Shown piece by piece: positions 8,804 through 18,280 of a stretch of 64,000 nucleotides of DNA. The notes under the pieces were generated by a model, which searched no databases, was not told where the DNA came from, and worked only from the letters and a program-made list of their open reading frames with translations. Within the stretch, counting starts at the first letter, position 1. Each line of letters begins with the position of its first letter. Source of the DNA: G965115915 sp965115915 (GTDB lineage: Bacteria; Pseudomonadota; Gammaproteobacteria; Eutrophobiales; Eutrophobiaceae); assembly GCA_965115915.1 (NCBI GenBank), contig OZ220483.1, positions 1-64,000 of the forward strand. The letters are read 5' to 3'. The position numbers and the translations under genes were made by a program.

Positions 8804-10018
8804 ATGGTTTTGCGGCGGACACTGACGGATAAACTGTTGCGCGGAGTGGAACAGGTTCTGCCAGCGGGAGCCCTGGAGCAGAAGCTCGCGCTGGGCCGTC
8901 CGCTGCGGGTCAAAGCGGGCTTTGACCCGACCGCTTCGGATTTGCACCTGGGACATACGGTGATCATGCACAAGCTGCGCCAGTTTCAGGATGCCGGGCA
9001 TGAGGTGATCTTCCTGATTGGTGATTTCACCGCACGCATCGGTGACCCCAGCGGTCGGACGGTGACCCGTCCCCAGCTTGAGGAAGCGGACATAGCGGAC
9101 AACGCGGAGACCTACCAGCGGCAGGCTTTTCACATACTGGATCGAGAGCGTACCCGCGTGGAGTTCAATTCGTCCTGGCTGGGACAGATGAGTGCCGCGG
9201 ACCTGATCCGTCTGGCGTCGCACCAGACGGTTGCGCGCATGCTGGAGCGTGATGATTTTGACCGGCGATATCGTTCCGGACAGGCGATCGCTGTGCACGA
9301 GTTCCTGTATCCACTGGCACAGGCCTATGACTCGGTGCATCTCCGGGCGGACATTGAACTGGGTGGCACGGACCAGACCTTCAACCTGCTGATGGGGCGC
9401 CAGCTACAGCAGGACTACGGGCAGCCCGGGCAGCTTGTCATGACCTTGCCAATCCTTGAAGGATACACGCAGGGTGCGGAAAAGATGTCCAAAAGCCTGG
9501 ATAACCACATCGGTATTACCGAGGCCCCGGAGCAACAGTATGGCAAGTTGATGCGCATAGACGATGACAAGATGTGGCGTTATTTCAACCTGCTCAGTCT
9601 GCGCCCGGATGCTGAAATGGAGGCGTTGCGCAAGACGGTCTCGGAGGGTGGCAATCCCCGGGATGCGAAGATGGCTTTGGCACGGGAGCTGGTCGGGCGC
9701 TTTTACGGGACGCAGGTGGCGGAGCAGGCGCAGGCGGATTTCGTCCAACGGTTTCGTGAGCGTGAGTTGCCGGAAGATATCCCGCACCAGTCGCTGCAGA
9801 TCGACCCCGCGGGTTTGTCTCTGGTGAATATCCTGAAGATGGCCGAATTGGTCAGTAGCACCTCCGAGGGGCACCGTATGGTCAGGCAGGGCGCGGTGCG
9901 TGTCGACGGGGAGAAGATAGTCAGTGGCAACCCGACTTTTTCCCCTGGCGTGACCCACGTCTTCCAGGTGGGGAAACGGCGGGTGGCACAGATCGAACTG
10001 CGTAGCGATGCGGGTTGA
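8804..10018 (+). CDS. tyrS: Tyrosyl-tRNA synthetase
   Basis: TyrRS charges tRNA-Tyr with tyrosine in the cytoplasm. The product (404 residues from ATG 8804) has the class I signatures: a 'HLGH' motif (in 'TASDLHLGHTV') and 'KMSKS' (in 'GAEKMSKSLDN'), followed by a C-terminal S4 RNA-binding domain ('VSSTSEGHRMVRQGAVRVDG'). The lysine-containing KMSKS and overall length fit the TyrRS type common in proteobacteria such as Pseudomonas, as opposed to the E. coli type. A GTG seven codons upstream (8783) is an alternative start. It is divergent from the M23 gene. Confidence 0.95.
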   Translation: MVLRRTLTDKLLRGVEQVLPAGALEQKLALGRPLRVKAGFDPTASDLHLGHTVIMHKLRQFQDAGHEVIFLIGDFTARIGDPSGRTVTRPQLEEADIADNAETYQRQAFHILDRERTRVEFNSSWLGQMSAADLIRLASHQTVARMLERDDFDRRYRSGQAIAVHEFLYPLAQAYDSVHLRADIELGGTDQTFNLLMGRQLQQDYGQPGQLVMTLPILEGYTQGAEKMSKSLDNHIGITEAPEQQYGKLMRIDDDKMWRYFNLLSLRPDAEMEALRKTVSEGGNPRDAKMALARELVGRFYGTQVAEQAQADFVQRFRERELPEDIPHQSLQIDPAGLSLVNILKMAELVSSTSEGHRMVRQGAVRVDGEKIVSGNPTFSPGVTHVFQVGKRRVAQIELRSDAG

Positions 10019-10102
10019 GCCCGGTGCCGCAGCGTGCTGTGCAACAGGTGGATGAGTGCGCCTCTCCCACCCCGACCGGGCAGAAACAACGAACCCCATA
10101 GC

Positions 10103-10141
10103 GCCTGTCCCGGTCTCACATGTATTTGAACCCGGACAGGC
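10103..10141. terminator. Hairpin between convergent tyrS and carbonic anhydrase-like gene
   Basis: GCCTGTCC at 10103-10110 pairs with GGACAGGC at 10134-10141, and the stem extends inward imperfectly. It lies between convergent genes. No long T-run follows, so it is a candidate bidirectional terminator only. Confidence 0.45.
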
Positions 10142-10165
10142 TTGATCCTGACACCGTGTGCCGCG

Positions 10166-10732
10166 TTATTTGTCCTGCGGCCGAGCGGCGCTGTGCACGC
10201 TGTGGGAAGTGCGCAGGTGCCGGTCCTTGAGCCGTGCATAGTGCAGGGCGGAGAAAGCCAGATATTCGCGTTCCCGGGTTTGCAGCTCTCGTACCCGGCG
10301 AACCGGGCTGCCAAGATACAGATAGCCTCCCTCCAGGTGTTTGCCGGTTGGCACCAGCGACCCGGCGCCGATCATCAAACCCGCTTCCAGTACCGCGCCG
10401 TCCATGATCGTTGAGGCCATGCCGATCAGGCAGCCGTCCCCCACCTCGCAGGCATGCAGAATGACCCGGTGCCCCACAGTTACGTCATTGCCGACCACCA
10501 GTGGCAGGCCCCCGGGGAGAAATTCGCTGTCCGAACTGACGTGCAATACGCAGGCGTCCTGGATGTTGGTGCGCTCGCCGATGCGAATGGAATGCACATC
10601 ACCGCGTACCACACACATCGGCCAGATGGAACTGTCCGCGCCGATCTGTACATCGCCGATCACGAGTGCCGAGGCATCAATGTATGCGCTGCGTGCGATG
10701 CGTGGGCGCTGCGCCTGATAGCTCCGTAACAT
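10166..10732 (-). CDS. Gamma-carbonic anhydrase-like (YrdA family) protein
   Basis: A left-handed beta-helix hexapeptide-repeat protein of the YrdA/gamma-carbonic anhydrase-like family (188 residues from ATG 10732). Seen: 'YIDASALVIGDVQIGADSSIW', 'VRGDVHSIRIGERTNIQD', then the metal-site-like 'HVSSDS', 'VGHRVILHACEVGDG' and 'IGMASTIMDGA'. These give the three histidines that usually bind zinc between subunits of the trimer. Whether this branch is an active carbonic anhydrase is not settled. It is the last gene of a compact operon; a TTG start at 10750 would overlap the TlpA-like gene and remains possible. Confidence 0.85.
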   Translation of the reverse strand: MLRSYQAQRPRIARSAYIDASALVIGDVQIGADSSIWPMCVVRGDVHSIRIGERTNIQDACVLHVSSDSEFLPGGLPLVVGNDVTVGHRVILHACEVGDGCLIGMASTIMDGAVLEAGLMIGAGSLVPTGKHLEGGYLYLGSPVRRVRELQTREREYLAFSALHYARLKDRHLRTSHSVHSAARPQDK

Positions 10733-10746
10733 GGTGTCGTATGCCT

Positions 10747-11349
10747 TCAAAGAAAACGCTGTAACAGTGCCGTGGCGGTTTCCATGTCCAGTGCTCCGGC
10801 ATGTTGGTACACTATGGTGCCATCGCGGTCAATGATCACGGTATAGGGCAGTGAGCCGAAGCGGTTGCCATAGAGCATCCCCAGCCGCATCACCGTGGTC
10901 TGTCCCACCAGCAGCGGATAGTTGATGTCCAGCCCCTGGCTCCAGGATCGGACTTCCTCCGCCTGATTCATCGCGATACCGATAAATTGCAAACCCTGTA
11001 CCGCATAGCGTCGCTGTAGCTGGATAAACGCCGGGATCTCCTCTCGGCAGGGTGGGCACCAGGTGGCCCAGAAATTGAGCACGCGCACCGTACCGTTCCA
11101 TTCGGAAAGCTGCCTCGGTTTGCCGCCGATGTCCGGCAGGCTGAAATCCCGACTTTGGTCTCCGATACCGAGAATGCGGAGTTCCTCGGTGGCGGCGACC
11201 GCAGAGGTCGCCGTGCCGTGGGTGGTTGCCGGTTCGTTCAGCCAGCCACGCAGGTCGTAGTGTTGCTGTAACAGTACCCCGCTGAGGAAGCAGGCGAGGA
11301 TGATTGCCCCGATGAGGAGCTGCCTACGTGGTGTCGATGGTTGATTCAC
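10747..11349 (-). CDS. TlpA/ResA-like thiol-disulfide protein
   Basis: A 200-residue membrane-anchored thioredoxin-fold protein. It has a short cytoplasmic N-terminus, one membrane segment ('LLIGAIILACFLSGVLL', about residues 10-26), and a periplasmic AhpC/TSA-type domain with the redox motif 'WCPPC' in 'FWATWCPPCREE' (about residue 98). TlpA proteins reduce periplasmic disulfides or help cytochrome maturation. The GTG start overlaps the dsbD stop by four bases, so DsbD is the likely electron source through the membrane. The operon context strongly supports a periplasmic reducing role. Confidence 0.88.
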   Translation of the reverse strand: MNQPSTPRRQLLIGAIILACFLSGVLLQQHYDLRGWLNEPATTHGTATSAVAATEELRILGIGDQSRDFSLPDIGGKPRQLSEWNGTVRVLNFWATWCPPCREEIPAFIQLQRRYAVQGLQFIGIAMNQAEEVRSWSQGLDINYPLLVGQTTVMRLGMLYGNRFGSLPYTVIIDRDGTIVYQHAGALDMETATALLQRFL

Positions 11350-13247
11350 CGGGGGAACAGTGTCTCCAGATGGGCAACGAACGCATCCGGTTCAACGAAG
11401 CCGACCAGTGTGTGGGAGGGCAAAAATTGCCCGTCGCGGTCATAAAACGCCAGGCCGGGCGGTCCGAATAGCGAAAAACGTTGGAGCAAGGCGCGGTCCT
11501 GCGAGTTGTTTTCGGTAACATCCGCTTGCAGGGCCATGGTCTTTGCCAGCAGTGCACGGGCGCGTGGATCGGCGAAGCTCTCGCGTGCCAGGCGATGGCA
11601 ATCGATGCACCAGTCGGCGTAGAAATCCAGCACCACGGGTCGCCCTTGTTCATGTGCCATCGCCAGATAGTGTTCCAGTTCCGCAATGCTGCGCACGGCC
11701 AGGAAACCGGATGGCCTGGCGGCCTGTCCCTCGGCTCCTGCCTGCAGTTGCCCGCTCTGTCGCAACTGCCGCTTGAGTTCGTGCAGCGGGTCGGACAGTG
11801 TGCCCCCGCCAGTGGCCGCCCCCACAACCATTATCGCCCCGTATACCAGCATTACCATGCCCAATCCCTTGCCGATGCGTTGCCCGGGGCCGGGCCGTTC
11901 CAGCCGTTCCAGTGCCCCGAGAAACAGTGCGCTGACCAGCAGCAGGCAGGCCCACAGCAAGGCGGAAAGCGGGCTGGGCAGTACCCGTTCCAGCAGCCAG
12001 ACTGCCACTGCCAGAAGCAGTACACCAAGGCCGTGTTTCACCGTATTCATCCAACGCCCGACGCGGGGCAGCAGTCTGCCTGCCGATGTGCCGAGGATCA
12101 GTAGAGGGACACCGAATCCGAGTCCCATCATGAACAAGGCACTGCCGCCGAGTGTGGCATCGCCAGTCCGGCTGATGTAGAGCAGGGCGGCGGCCAGTGG
12201 CGGTGTCACGCAGGGGCCAACGATGAGTGCGGACAGTGCCCCCATCGCCGCCGCGCCTTGCAGGCTGCCACGCTGTTGCCGCTCGCTGGCATTGTGCAGG
12301 CGCCGCTGTATGAAAGATGGCATCTGCAACGTGAACAGGCCGAACATGGACAGTGCGAGTACTATGAACACCAGACTGAAGCCGACGATAACCCACGTTT
12401 GTTGGGCTGCCGCCTGCAGATTGACACCGGACAGTCCGGCGAAGACGCCGAGCAGAGAGTAGCTTAGCGCCATTGCCAGCACGAAGCAGACGGACAACAG
12501 AAAAGTCCGGCCGGTGTTTACCGTCTCGTCGTGCCGTACCAGGGTACCGGCGAGGATAGGGATCATCGGATAGACGCAAGGGGTCAGTGACAGCAACAGT
12601 CCGAAACCGAAGAAGGCAAGCAGGGTTCCGAGACCGGGGCCGGAGACCAGCTGTCGCATCAGGCTATCCAGCCGGGATTCAAGAGGCTGTGCTGGCACAC
12701 GATCCACGCCGCCGACGCCGTTTGGGCCTGGCGCCGCGGTGAAGCTGCCGGGGTCTACGGCCTCTCCCAGCGCGATCTCTCCGTCAAGCAGGGCAAAGCG
12801 TCTGCGCACCGGCGGATAACAAACCGTGTTTTCCTTGCAGCCCTGGTATTGTACCTCTACCGTCAGTGGACGCTGTGTGGCAAGTCCGGCATCTACCGGG
12901 ACAGCGAATTCCGCTGTCTGGTAGTATACCTCCACGTCGCCAAACACCTCGTCGTATTTCTGTGTGCCCGCGGGCAGCGCGGCGTTGTCCGGGGTCAGTG
13001 TTTGTCCCGCTATCCACAGCCTGAAGTTTTCCCGGTACAGGTAATAGCCCGGCTCAATATCCCAGTGCAGCCGCACCGAGTTGCCGGCCTCGAGCCAGGC
13101 ACTGGCGCGAAAAGCCTGCTCCGGGTCGAGGATACTGTCCGCTGAGGATGCCCTGCGATCAGGCAGCAGATCCGCGATGGCGAAGACCGGGCCGGGACCC
13201 AGTAACAGCATGAAGATGCTGCACAGGAACAGGTATGGAGGTATCAT
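11346..13247 (-). CDS. dsbD: Thiol:disulfide interchange protein DsbD
   Basis: DsbD moves electrons from cytoplasmic thioredoxin across the inner membrane to periplasmic reductants. The 633-residue product has a signal sequence, an N-terminal periplasmic immunoglobulin-like domain with cysteines in 'YQGCKENTVCYPP', eight membrane segments with 'LLSLTPCVYPMIPI' and 'GPCVTPPLAA' carrying the membrane cysteine pair, and a C-terminal thioredoxin domain with 'DWCIDCHR'. Ile-Asp between the last two cysteines differs from the common Val-Ala/Ser. Start ATG 13247 overlaps the cutA stop (ATGA). It feeds the TlpA-like protein encoded immediately downstream. Confidence 0.93.
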   Translation of the reverse strand: MIPPYLFLCSIFMLLLGPGPVFAIADLLPDRRASSADSILDPEQAFRASAWLEAGNSVRLHWDIEPGYYLYRENFRLWIAGQTLTPDNAALPAGTQKYDEVFGDVEVYYQTAEFAVPVDAGLATQRPLTVEVQYQGCKENTVCYPPVRRRFALLDGEIALGEAVDPGSFTAAPGPNGVGGVDRVPAQPLESRLDSLMRQLVSGPGLGTLLAFFGFGLLLSLTPCVYPMIPILAGTLVRHDETVNTGRTFLLSVCFVLAMALSYSLLGVFAGLSGVNLQAAAQQTWVIVGFSLVFIVLALSMFGLFTLQMPSFIQRRLHNASERQQRGSLQGAAAMGALSALIVGPCVTPPLAAALLYISRTGDATLGGSALFMMGLGFGVPLLILGTSAGRLLPRVGRWMNTVKHGLGVLLLAVAVWLLERVLPSPLSALLWACLLLVSALFLGALERLERPGPGQRIGKGLGMVMLVYGAIMVVGAATGGGTLSDPLHELKRQLRQSGQLQAGAEGQAARPSGFLAVRSIAELEHYLAMAHEQGRPVVLDFYADWCIDCHRLARESFADPRARALLAKTMALQADVTENNSQDRALLQRFSLFGPPGLAFYDRDGQFLPSHTLVGFVEPDAFVAHLETLFPR

Positions 13248-13585
13248 GGAGCGGTATCGGTGTTCAGGCTGTCGCGGACCCACTGCAGATAGCCACTCAG
13301 GCCAGCAGTTACTGGGACTGCGACTATTTCTGGAAGTTCATAGGGATGTGCCTTTAGTACCTGCTCCCGCAGCATGGGGAATCGTGCCTCGGTGGTCTTG
13401 ATCAACAGGATGCACTCGCGTTCCTGTTCCAGCCTGCCCTGCCAGTGGAAAAAGGATTGCACCCCCGGGATGCAGTTGATGCAGGCGGCCACGCCGGCAT
13501 CCAACAGTTCCCGGGCCACCTCGGCTACGGGTGTGGATTCCGGCCAGGTGGTGAAGACCAGAACAATGGTGTCGTCCCGGCTCAT
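13244..13585 (-). CDS. cutA: Divalent-cation tolerance protein CutA
   Basis: A 113-residue CutA, a small trimeric ferredoxin-like protein linked to copper tolerance and often found next to dsbD. Seen: 'IVLVFTTWPES' at the N-terminus, 'ACINCIPGVQSFFHWQG' in the centre and 'HPYELPEIVAVPV' near the C-terminus, all family hallmarks. Start ATG at 13585 overlaps the djlA stop by four bases, and its own stop overlaps the dsbD start, giving a chain of coupled genes. Its biochemical function is not firmly known in the family. Confidence 0.93.
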   Translation of the reverse strand: MSRDDTIVLVFTTWPESTPVAEVARELLDAGVAACINCIPGVQSFFHWQGRLEQERECILLIKTTEARFPMLREQVLKAHPYELPEIVAVPVTAGLSGYLQWVRDSLNTDTAP

Positions 13586-14370
13586 GTGTGGTGTGCTTTC
13601 AGGGCATCGTAGGCCTGTCGGATCTCTACGGTGCGTTCAGTCGCGATCTGTACCATCTCCGGAGGCAGACCTTTGGCCACCAGCTTGTCCGGATGATGCT
13701 GGTTCATCAGGCGGCGATAAGCGCGTTTGATATCCGGCATCTCCGCGTTCGGCCCGACCCCGAGTATCTCACGTGCGCGTGTCGGATCTATCCCCGTGGA
13801 TGGTTGTGCCGCCCTGTGTTGCCAGCCACCGTCGGTGTGCATGCCACCGATTATCTGACACAGGCGATCCAACTCCGCGATGGGTAGACCCAGACGCCCA
13901 CAGACGTGTTCCAGTATTGCCCGTTCTGTGTGATGCAGGGACCCGTCCGCGCAGGCCGCCATAATCTGTATCTCAAGGAACATGCGGTAGAGATTGGGTT
14001 GCAGCCCCAGCTCGTTGCGAAACTGGTCCATTACCGCGTCCAGATCAAAACCCGGCTGCTTGCCTTGATTGAACAGATCGATGGCCAGCGCCCGCATGCG
14101 GCTGTTCATCGACATCTGTTGCATTATCTGCCGTGCTGTCCGGATCTCCGCCTGACTGACGTGGCCGTCCGCCTTGCACAGATGTCCCATCACCGAGAAG
14201 GTGGCCACGTAGAAAGCTATCTGGCGACGCTCCTGGGTGTCGGCGGTGCCGTGTGTGTGATGCACCCCGCGATCAAAATTGTGTCCCAGTGCCGCACCGA
14301 GGATCATGCCCATGGGGCCGCCCATCATGTAGCCCAGCGTGCCGCCGAGGACCTTGCCGAACCAGCTCAT
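13582..14370 (-). CDS. djlA: DjlA-like membrane-anchored DnaJ co-chaperone
   Basis: A 262-residue DjlA. From 'MSWFGKVLGG' it carries an N-terminal glycine-rich membrane segment ('GGTLGYMMGGPMGMILGAAL'), a central TerB-like helical domain (about residues 50-170), and a C-terminal J domain with the diagnostic 'HHPDKL' tripeptide region, which stimulates the ATPase of DnaK. The frame is open 34 codons further upstream, but the conserved family start is at 14370. It is the first gene of the djlA-cutA-dsbD-tlpA operon. Confidence 0.9.
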   Translation of the reverse strand: MSWFGKVLGGTLGYMMGGPMGMILGAALGHNFDRGVHHTHGTADTQERRQIAFYVATFSVMGHLCKADGHVSQAEIRTARQIMQQMSMNSRMRALAIDLFNQGKQPGFDLDAVMDQFRNELGLQPNLYRMFLEIQIMAACADGSLHHTERAILEHVCGRLGLPIAELDRLCQIIGGMHTDGGWQHRAAQPSTGIDPTRAREILGVGPNAEMPDIKRAYRRLMNQHHPDKLVAKGLPPEMVQIATERTVEIRQAYDALKAHHT

Positions 14371-14558
14371 TGTCGGATGCGCACTGCAATGCGATACATG
14401 GCTGTAGTATACTCGGCCGGCCCGCTTTCTGCATATGTGGCGGCATGGAGATTGGTGCGATGCAGACGGCACACCGGTGTTGAACGGACGTTAACGCGCC
14501 GTGTGACGGGCCTTCGGAGGGCATTCATCCATCAAAACGCGGGGGGGAACGAGACAGT

Positions 14559-15407
14559 ATGGCCGCGAGCAAAAAAGGACGCACGGGCAGGCGGGGTCGC
14601 AAGCGGGGGGCATCCACCCTGACGCTGGCCCAGCAGGCGGACCGTCACGTGCTGTACGAGCGTGCCGTGCAGTGTGTGGAGGCGGAGATCGATTTTGTGG
14701 ACTCGGTCTTCACAAAGCTGCGCGGACACAAGGCGCGGCATCTGCGAGAGGACTTCTGTGCCACCGCCAGCACCGCGTGTGAATGGGTGCGAAGACGCAG
14801 GAGAAATACCGCGGTGGGTATTGACATCGACCCAAAGGTGCTGGGCTGGGCCAGGGCGAACAACATGGCGCGTCTGAGTCCGGCGCAACAAAAACGCATC
14901 GCCTTGCTGCAAAGCGATGTGATGGATGTGTGTGCGGAGCCGGTGGATGTGGTGCTGGCGATGAATTTCAGTTACTGGGCCCTGTTGGAACGGGAACGCA
15001 CCGTGCGCTATTTTTCACAGGTGCACAGAGACCTCGCAGATGACGGCATACTGTTTCTTGATGCCTACGGGGGCCAGGAGGCTTATGCGGAGGCGGAGGA
15101 GGAGACCGACCATGGCGATTTCGTCTATGTCTGGGACCAGCACCGCTATGATCCGATCAAGGGTCGGACCACCTGCTATATCCATTTCCGGTTCCGGGAC
15201 GGATCCAAAATCAAACGGGCCTTTGAATACCACTGGCGATTGTGGACGCTGCCGGAGATCAGCGAAATGCTGGCGGAGGCCGGTTTTCTGCCAACGGTCT
15301 ATTGGGAGGGGACCGATCGCAAGGGCAATGGCAATGGCGTGTTCCGCCCGGCCACCGAGGGCAGCGCCGATGCCTGCTGGATTGCCTACATCGTGGCGCA
15401 GAAATGA
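14559..15407 (+). CDS. Class I SAM-dependent methyltransferase, target unknown
   Basis: A 282-residue methyltransferase with a Lys/Arg-rich N-terminus. The fold is shown by 'LREDFCATASTACEWV' (motif I region, about residue 63), the acidic 'VGIDIDPKVLGWA' (motif II), 'VLAMNFSYWALLERE' (catalytic-site region) and a long C-terminal insert before 'DACWIAYIVAQK'. I do not recognise the substrate. The gene is alone on the plus strand between two minus-strand operons. The basic N-terminus might bind nucleic acid, which is inference. Confidence 0.75.
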   Translation: MAASKKGRTGRRGRKRGASTLTLAQQADRHVLYERAVQCVEAEIDFVDSVFTKLRGHKARHLREDFCATASTACEWVRRRRRNTAVGIDIDPKVLGWARANNMARLSPAQQKRIALLQSDVMDVCAEPVDVVLAMNFSYWALLERERTVRYFSQVHRDLADDGILFLDAYGGQEAYAEAEEETDHGDFVYVWDQHRYDPIKGRTTCYIHFRFRDGSKIKRAFEYHWRLWTLPEISEMLAEAGFLPTVYWEGTDRKGNGNGVFRPATEGSADACWIAYIVAQK

Positions 15408-15464
15408 GCGTATCGTTCAAGCGCTGCCGCTTTATCTGGCCGGGACGTACGCCTGCGCCCACGA

Positions 15465-17237
15465 CTATCGCGGTAGCGTGAAGACCAGCACCTCGTCCCC
15501 GACCGGATAGCCGAACAGGCGGTTGCCACCGCTGGCTACCGCGATATGCTGTCGCCCGTCCACCGCATAGCTTATCGGCGGGGCATTGACCCCATAGCGG
15601 CCCTGGTATTGCCACAGCGGTTTGCCGGTGTCACTGGCGAAGGCGTGGAATTTGCCCTCGCCGTCCCCGCTGAAGACCAGCCCGCCGGCGGTTGCCAGCA
15701 CGCCACCAACCATGGGTTGCGTCATTCGTTGTTGCCACAGAAGTTGTCCATTGTGCACCGATATGGCACTGAGGTTGCCCCAGGCCGGTTCGTCCGCCTT
15801 CTGGAACAGCGTGTAACTCTGTGCCGTGGCGGTCGCCCCGATCGAACGGGAGATGAACAGTGAAGGCTGGTAGATGCCAGCGATGTAGATCGTCTCGCGC
15901 TCGCGGTCATAAGCCGCGGGAGACCATGAAGTCGCCCCCAGCGTACCGGGGACGATGCGGGTGCCGGTGGCGGAGGGCGTGGCAAACAGGTTTTCCTGCG
16001 GGATAAAGGGTTGCGAACGTCGGATCAGTTTCCCGGTGCGTCTGTCATGGATGAAAAACCAGCCCAGTTTGCTGGCGTGCCCCACCGCCGGGATGGTTTG
16101 TCCCTGTTCCTCGATTTCAAACAGTACCGGCGGACTTGCCGCGTCGTACCCCCAGCGGTCATGCGGGACATACTGGTAGTGCCAGCGCAGCGTGCCGGTT
16201 TCCATCTCCAGCGCCACCAGGCTGACGGTGTATAGATTGTCTCCTGGCCGTGTGGCCGCGTCCATCTGCGGGGAGGGGTTGCCTGTGCCAAGGTATATCA
16301 GTCCCAGTTCCGGGTCCACCGCCGGGGTCGTCCAGATCGATCCGCCACCCAGTTTCCAGGTGTCGCGATACTGTTCCACAGTCGCTTTTTCTCTGGCGAT
16401 GTCACGATTCAGTGACAGGCCATGTATCTCCTCGCGCCATGCGCCATGCCAATCCGCTCCCGGCACACTGTACCAGCGCCAGAGTTCCTTGCCGTTGCGG
16501 GCGTCATAGGCCACCAGGAAGCCGCGCAGTCCATGCCCTTGCCCGGAAAGCCCTCCCACGGTCAGGACGGGCTCGCCGTCCCGTTGCTGTTCCAGATGCA
16601 ATCCGTATCCAGCCCCGGTGATGCCGACGAAGACCTTGTCCGCATGAACCTGCGGCGCCATGTTCGCGCTGTAGCCGGTCTGCCCGGTCTGGATGGCTCC
16701 CCGTATCTCGTGTACCTGCCCGATCAGGGACCCCAGCGCCTCGGGGACGCCGGCACCGGTGTCCGCGAGGCGACGTTCCCACAGCAGCTTTCCATCCGTG
16801 CGCCGGAGTGCGATGAGGCGTGCGTCAATGCTCAGTGTAAAGACCCGATCCCCGTGAATCGCGGCCCCCCGGTTTGCCGGTCCGCAGCAGAAGTTTCGGC
16901 CCTGAAGCCGGTGCCGGTAACGCCACAGTTCGCGTCCATCCGCCGCATCCAGCGCCAGCACATGGTTGTATGGTGTGGTAAGGTACATCACGCCGTCGAT
17001 CACCAGCGGGCTGCTCTGGAAGGTTGCCTTGATGCCGGTCTGGAATTTCCATGCCAGTTGCAGGCGTCCTACGGTGTGTTGGTTGATCTGTTGCAGCGGG
17101 CTGTAACGTTGATTGTGGTAGCCGTTGCCATACAGCGGCCAGTCGTCCGGGTTGGCCTGTTCCGCCCGGGCCAGCATGGCGCAGAGCACCATCAGGCAAC
17201 ACGCGACACCGCGCCAACCCGCGTTGTGTGTCAGCAT
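15465..17237 (-). CDS. PQQ-dependent alcohol dehydrogenase-like quinoprotein
   Basis: A 590-residue periplasmic quinoprotein dehydrogenase. A signal peptide ends near 'AMLARAEQ'. The beta-propeller opens with 'WPLYGNGYHNQRYSPLQQIN' and shows the vicinal cysteine pair 'NFCCGP' typical of PQQ alcohol dehydrogenases. The W-motif repeats run to the C-terminus, and 'RPGDNLYTVSLVAL' holds the probable catalytic aspartate. There is no C-terminal cytochrome c domain, so electrons must go to a separate acceptor. It starts one base after the hemB stop, so the two are cotranscribed. No pqq biosynthesis genes are in the window; the hydrolase at 22186-23118 belongs to a family linked to quinoproteins. The alcohol used is unknown. 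Confidence 0.87.
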   Translation of the reverse strand: MLTHNAGWRGVACCLMVLCAMLARAEQANPDDWPLYGNGYHNQRYSPLQQINQHTVGRLQLAWKFQTGIKATFQSSPLVIDGVMYLTTPYNHVLALDAADGRELWRYRHRLQGRNFCCGPANRGAAIHGDRVFTLSIDARLIALRRTDGKLLWERRLADTGAGVPEALGSLIGQVHEIRGAIQTGQTGYSANMAPQVHADKVFVGITGAGYGLHLEQQRDGEPVLTVGGLSGQGHGLRGFLVAYDARNGKELWRWYSVPGADWHGAWREEIHGLSLNRDIAREKATVEQYRDTWKLGGGSIWTTPAVDPELGLIYLGTGNPSPQMDAATRPGDNLYTVSLVALEMETGTLRWHYQYVPHDRWGYDAASPPVLFEIEEQGQTIPAVGHASKLGWFFIHDRRTGKLIRRSQPFIPQENLFATPSATGTRIVPGTLGATSWSPAAYDRERETIYIAGIYQPSLFISRSIGATATAQSYTLFQKADEPAWGNLSAISVHNGQLLWQQRMTQPMVGGVLATAGGLVFSGDGEGKFHAFASDTGKPLWQYQGRYGVNAPPISYAVDGRQHIAVASGGNRLFGYPVGDEVLVFTLPR

Positions 17238-17238
17238 A

Positions 17239-18246
17239 TCAGCGTTCCTGTCGCAGCCAGTCCGCAGCCTGCCGTGCGTGATAACTCAGTATGGCACTGG
17301 CACCCGCCCGTTTCAGGGCCAGCAGACTTTCCAGTACCGCACGGCGCTCGTCCAGCCAGCCTTGTGTCGTGGCGGCCCGCAGCATCGCGTACTCACCGCT
17401 CACCTGGTAGGCAAGGACCGGGACGCGACTTTCCATGCTGGCTCGCCAGATGATGTCCAGACAAGGCAATCCCGGCTTCACCATCACCATGTCCGCCCCC
17501 TCGCTGATATCCAGCGCGATCTCCTGCAGTGCCTCGTTGCCGTTGGCCGGGTCGATTTGGTAGCTGTATTTGTCCGCGCCGCCGAGGTACCGGGCCGAGT
17601 CGACCGCGTCACGGAACGGCGCATAGAAGGTAGAGGCGAACTTGGCCGCGTAGGAGAGGATCATCGTATTGTGGAAGCCGGCTGCCTCCAGTGCCTGGCG
17701 TATTGCCCCGATGCGGCCGTCCATCATGTCTGAAGGGGCGACGACATCGGCGCCGGCACGGGCGTGTGACAACGCCTGACGGACCAGTACGGCGATGGTC
17801 TCGTCATTGAGCACATAACCGGAGTCATCTGTCAGGCCATCCTGGCCGTGGCTGGTGTAGGGGTCGAGGGCGACATCGGTAATTACGCCAAGTTCCGGGC
17901 AATGGGACTTGAAGGCGCGCACCGCCTGCGGAATCAGGCCCTCGTCGTTTTCCGCCTCACGGGCATCGGTGCTGCGCCGTGTTTCCGAGACGACAGGAAA
18001 CAACGCAATCGCCGGGATGCCCTGTGCCACGATGGCCGGAAGCTCGGCGCAGGCGAGATCCAGGCTCAGACGCTCGATGCCGGGCATCGATGGGACCGCT
18101 TCGCGCCGTGCCGTGCCCTCGCAGATGAACATCGGGTAGATCAAGTCTTCGGCCTGAAGCCGGGTCTCACGCAGCAGCCGCCGGGAAAACAGCCGGGAAC
18201 GGGCACGGCGCATTCGGGTCGCAGGGTAAAGCCGTTGCGCATACAT
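17239..18246 (-). CDS. hemB: Delta-aminolevulinic acid dehydratase (porphobilinogen synthase)
   Basis: HemB condenses two 5-aminolevulinate molecules to porphobilinogen, an early haem step. The 335-residue product has the two catalytic lysines in 'FASTFYAPFRDA' (preceded by Lys in 'YAAKFAS') and 'MVMVKPGLPCLDI'. The metal loop reads 'DVALDPYTSHGQDGL', with Asp and Ser/Tyr in place of the zinc cysteines, so this is the magnesium/potassium-type enzyme. ATG 18246 is used; an ATG eleven codons in is a possible alternative. The window also holds hemE at 35284. Confidence 0.95.
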   Translation of the reverse strand: MYAQRLYPATRMRRARSRLFSRRLLRETRLQAEDLIYPMFICEGTARREAVPSMPGIERLSLDLACAELPAIVAQGIPAIALFPVVSETRRSTDAREAENDEGLIPQAVRAFKSHCPELGVITDVALDPYTSHGQDGLTDDSGYVLNDETIAVLVRQALSHARAGADVVAPSDMMDGRIGAIRQALEAAGFHNTMILSYAAKFASTFYAPFRDAVDSARYLGGADKYSYQIDPANGNEALQEIALDISEGADMVMVKPGLPCLDIIWRASMESRVPVLAYQVSGEYAMLRAATTQGWLDERRAVLESLLALKRAGASAILSYHARQAADWLRQER

Positions 18247-18280
18247 GACAGTGCGCTATTCTACAGCATTGGTGGACACA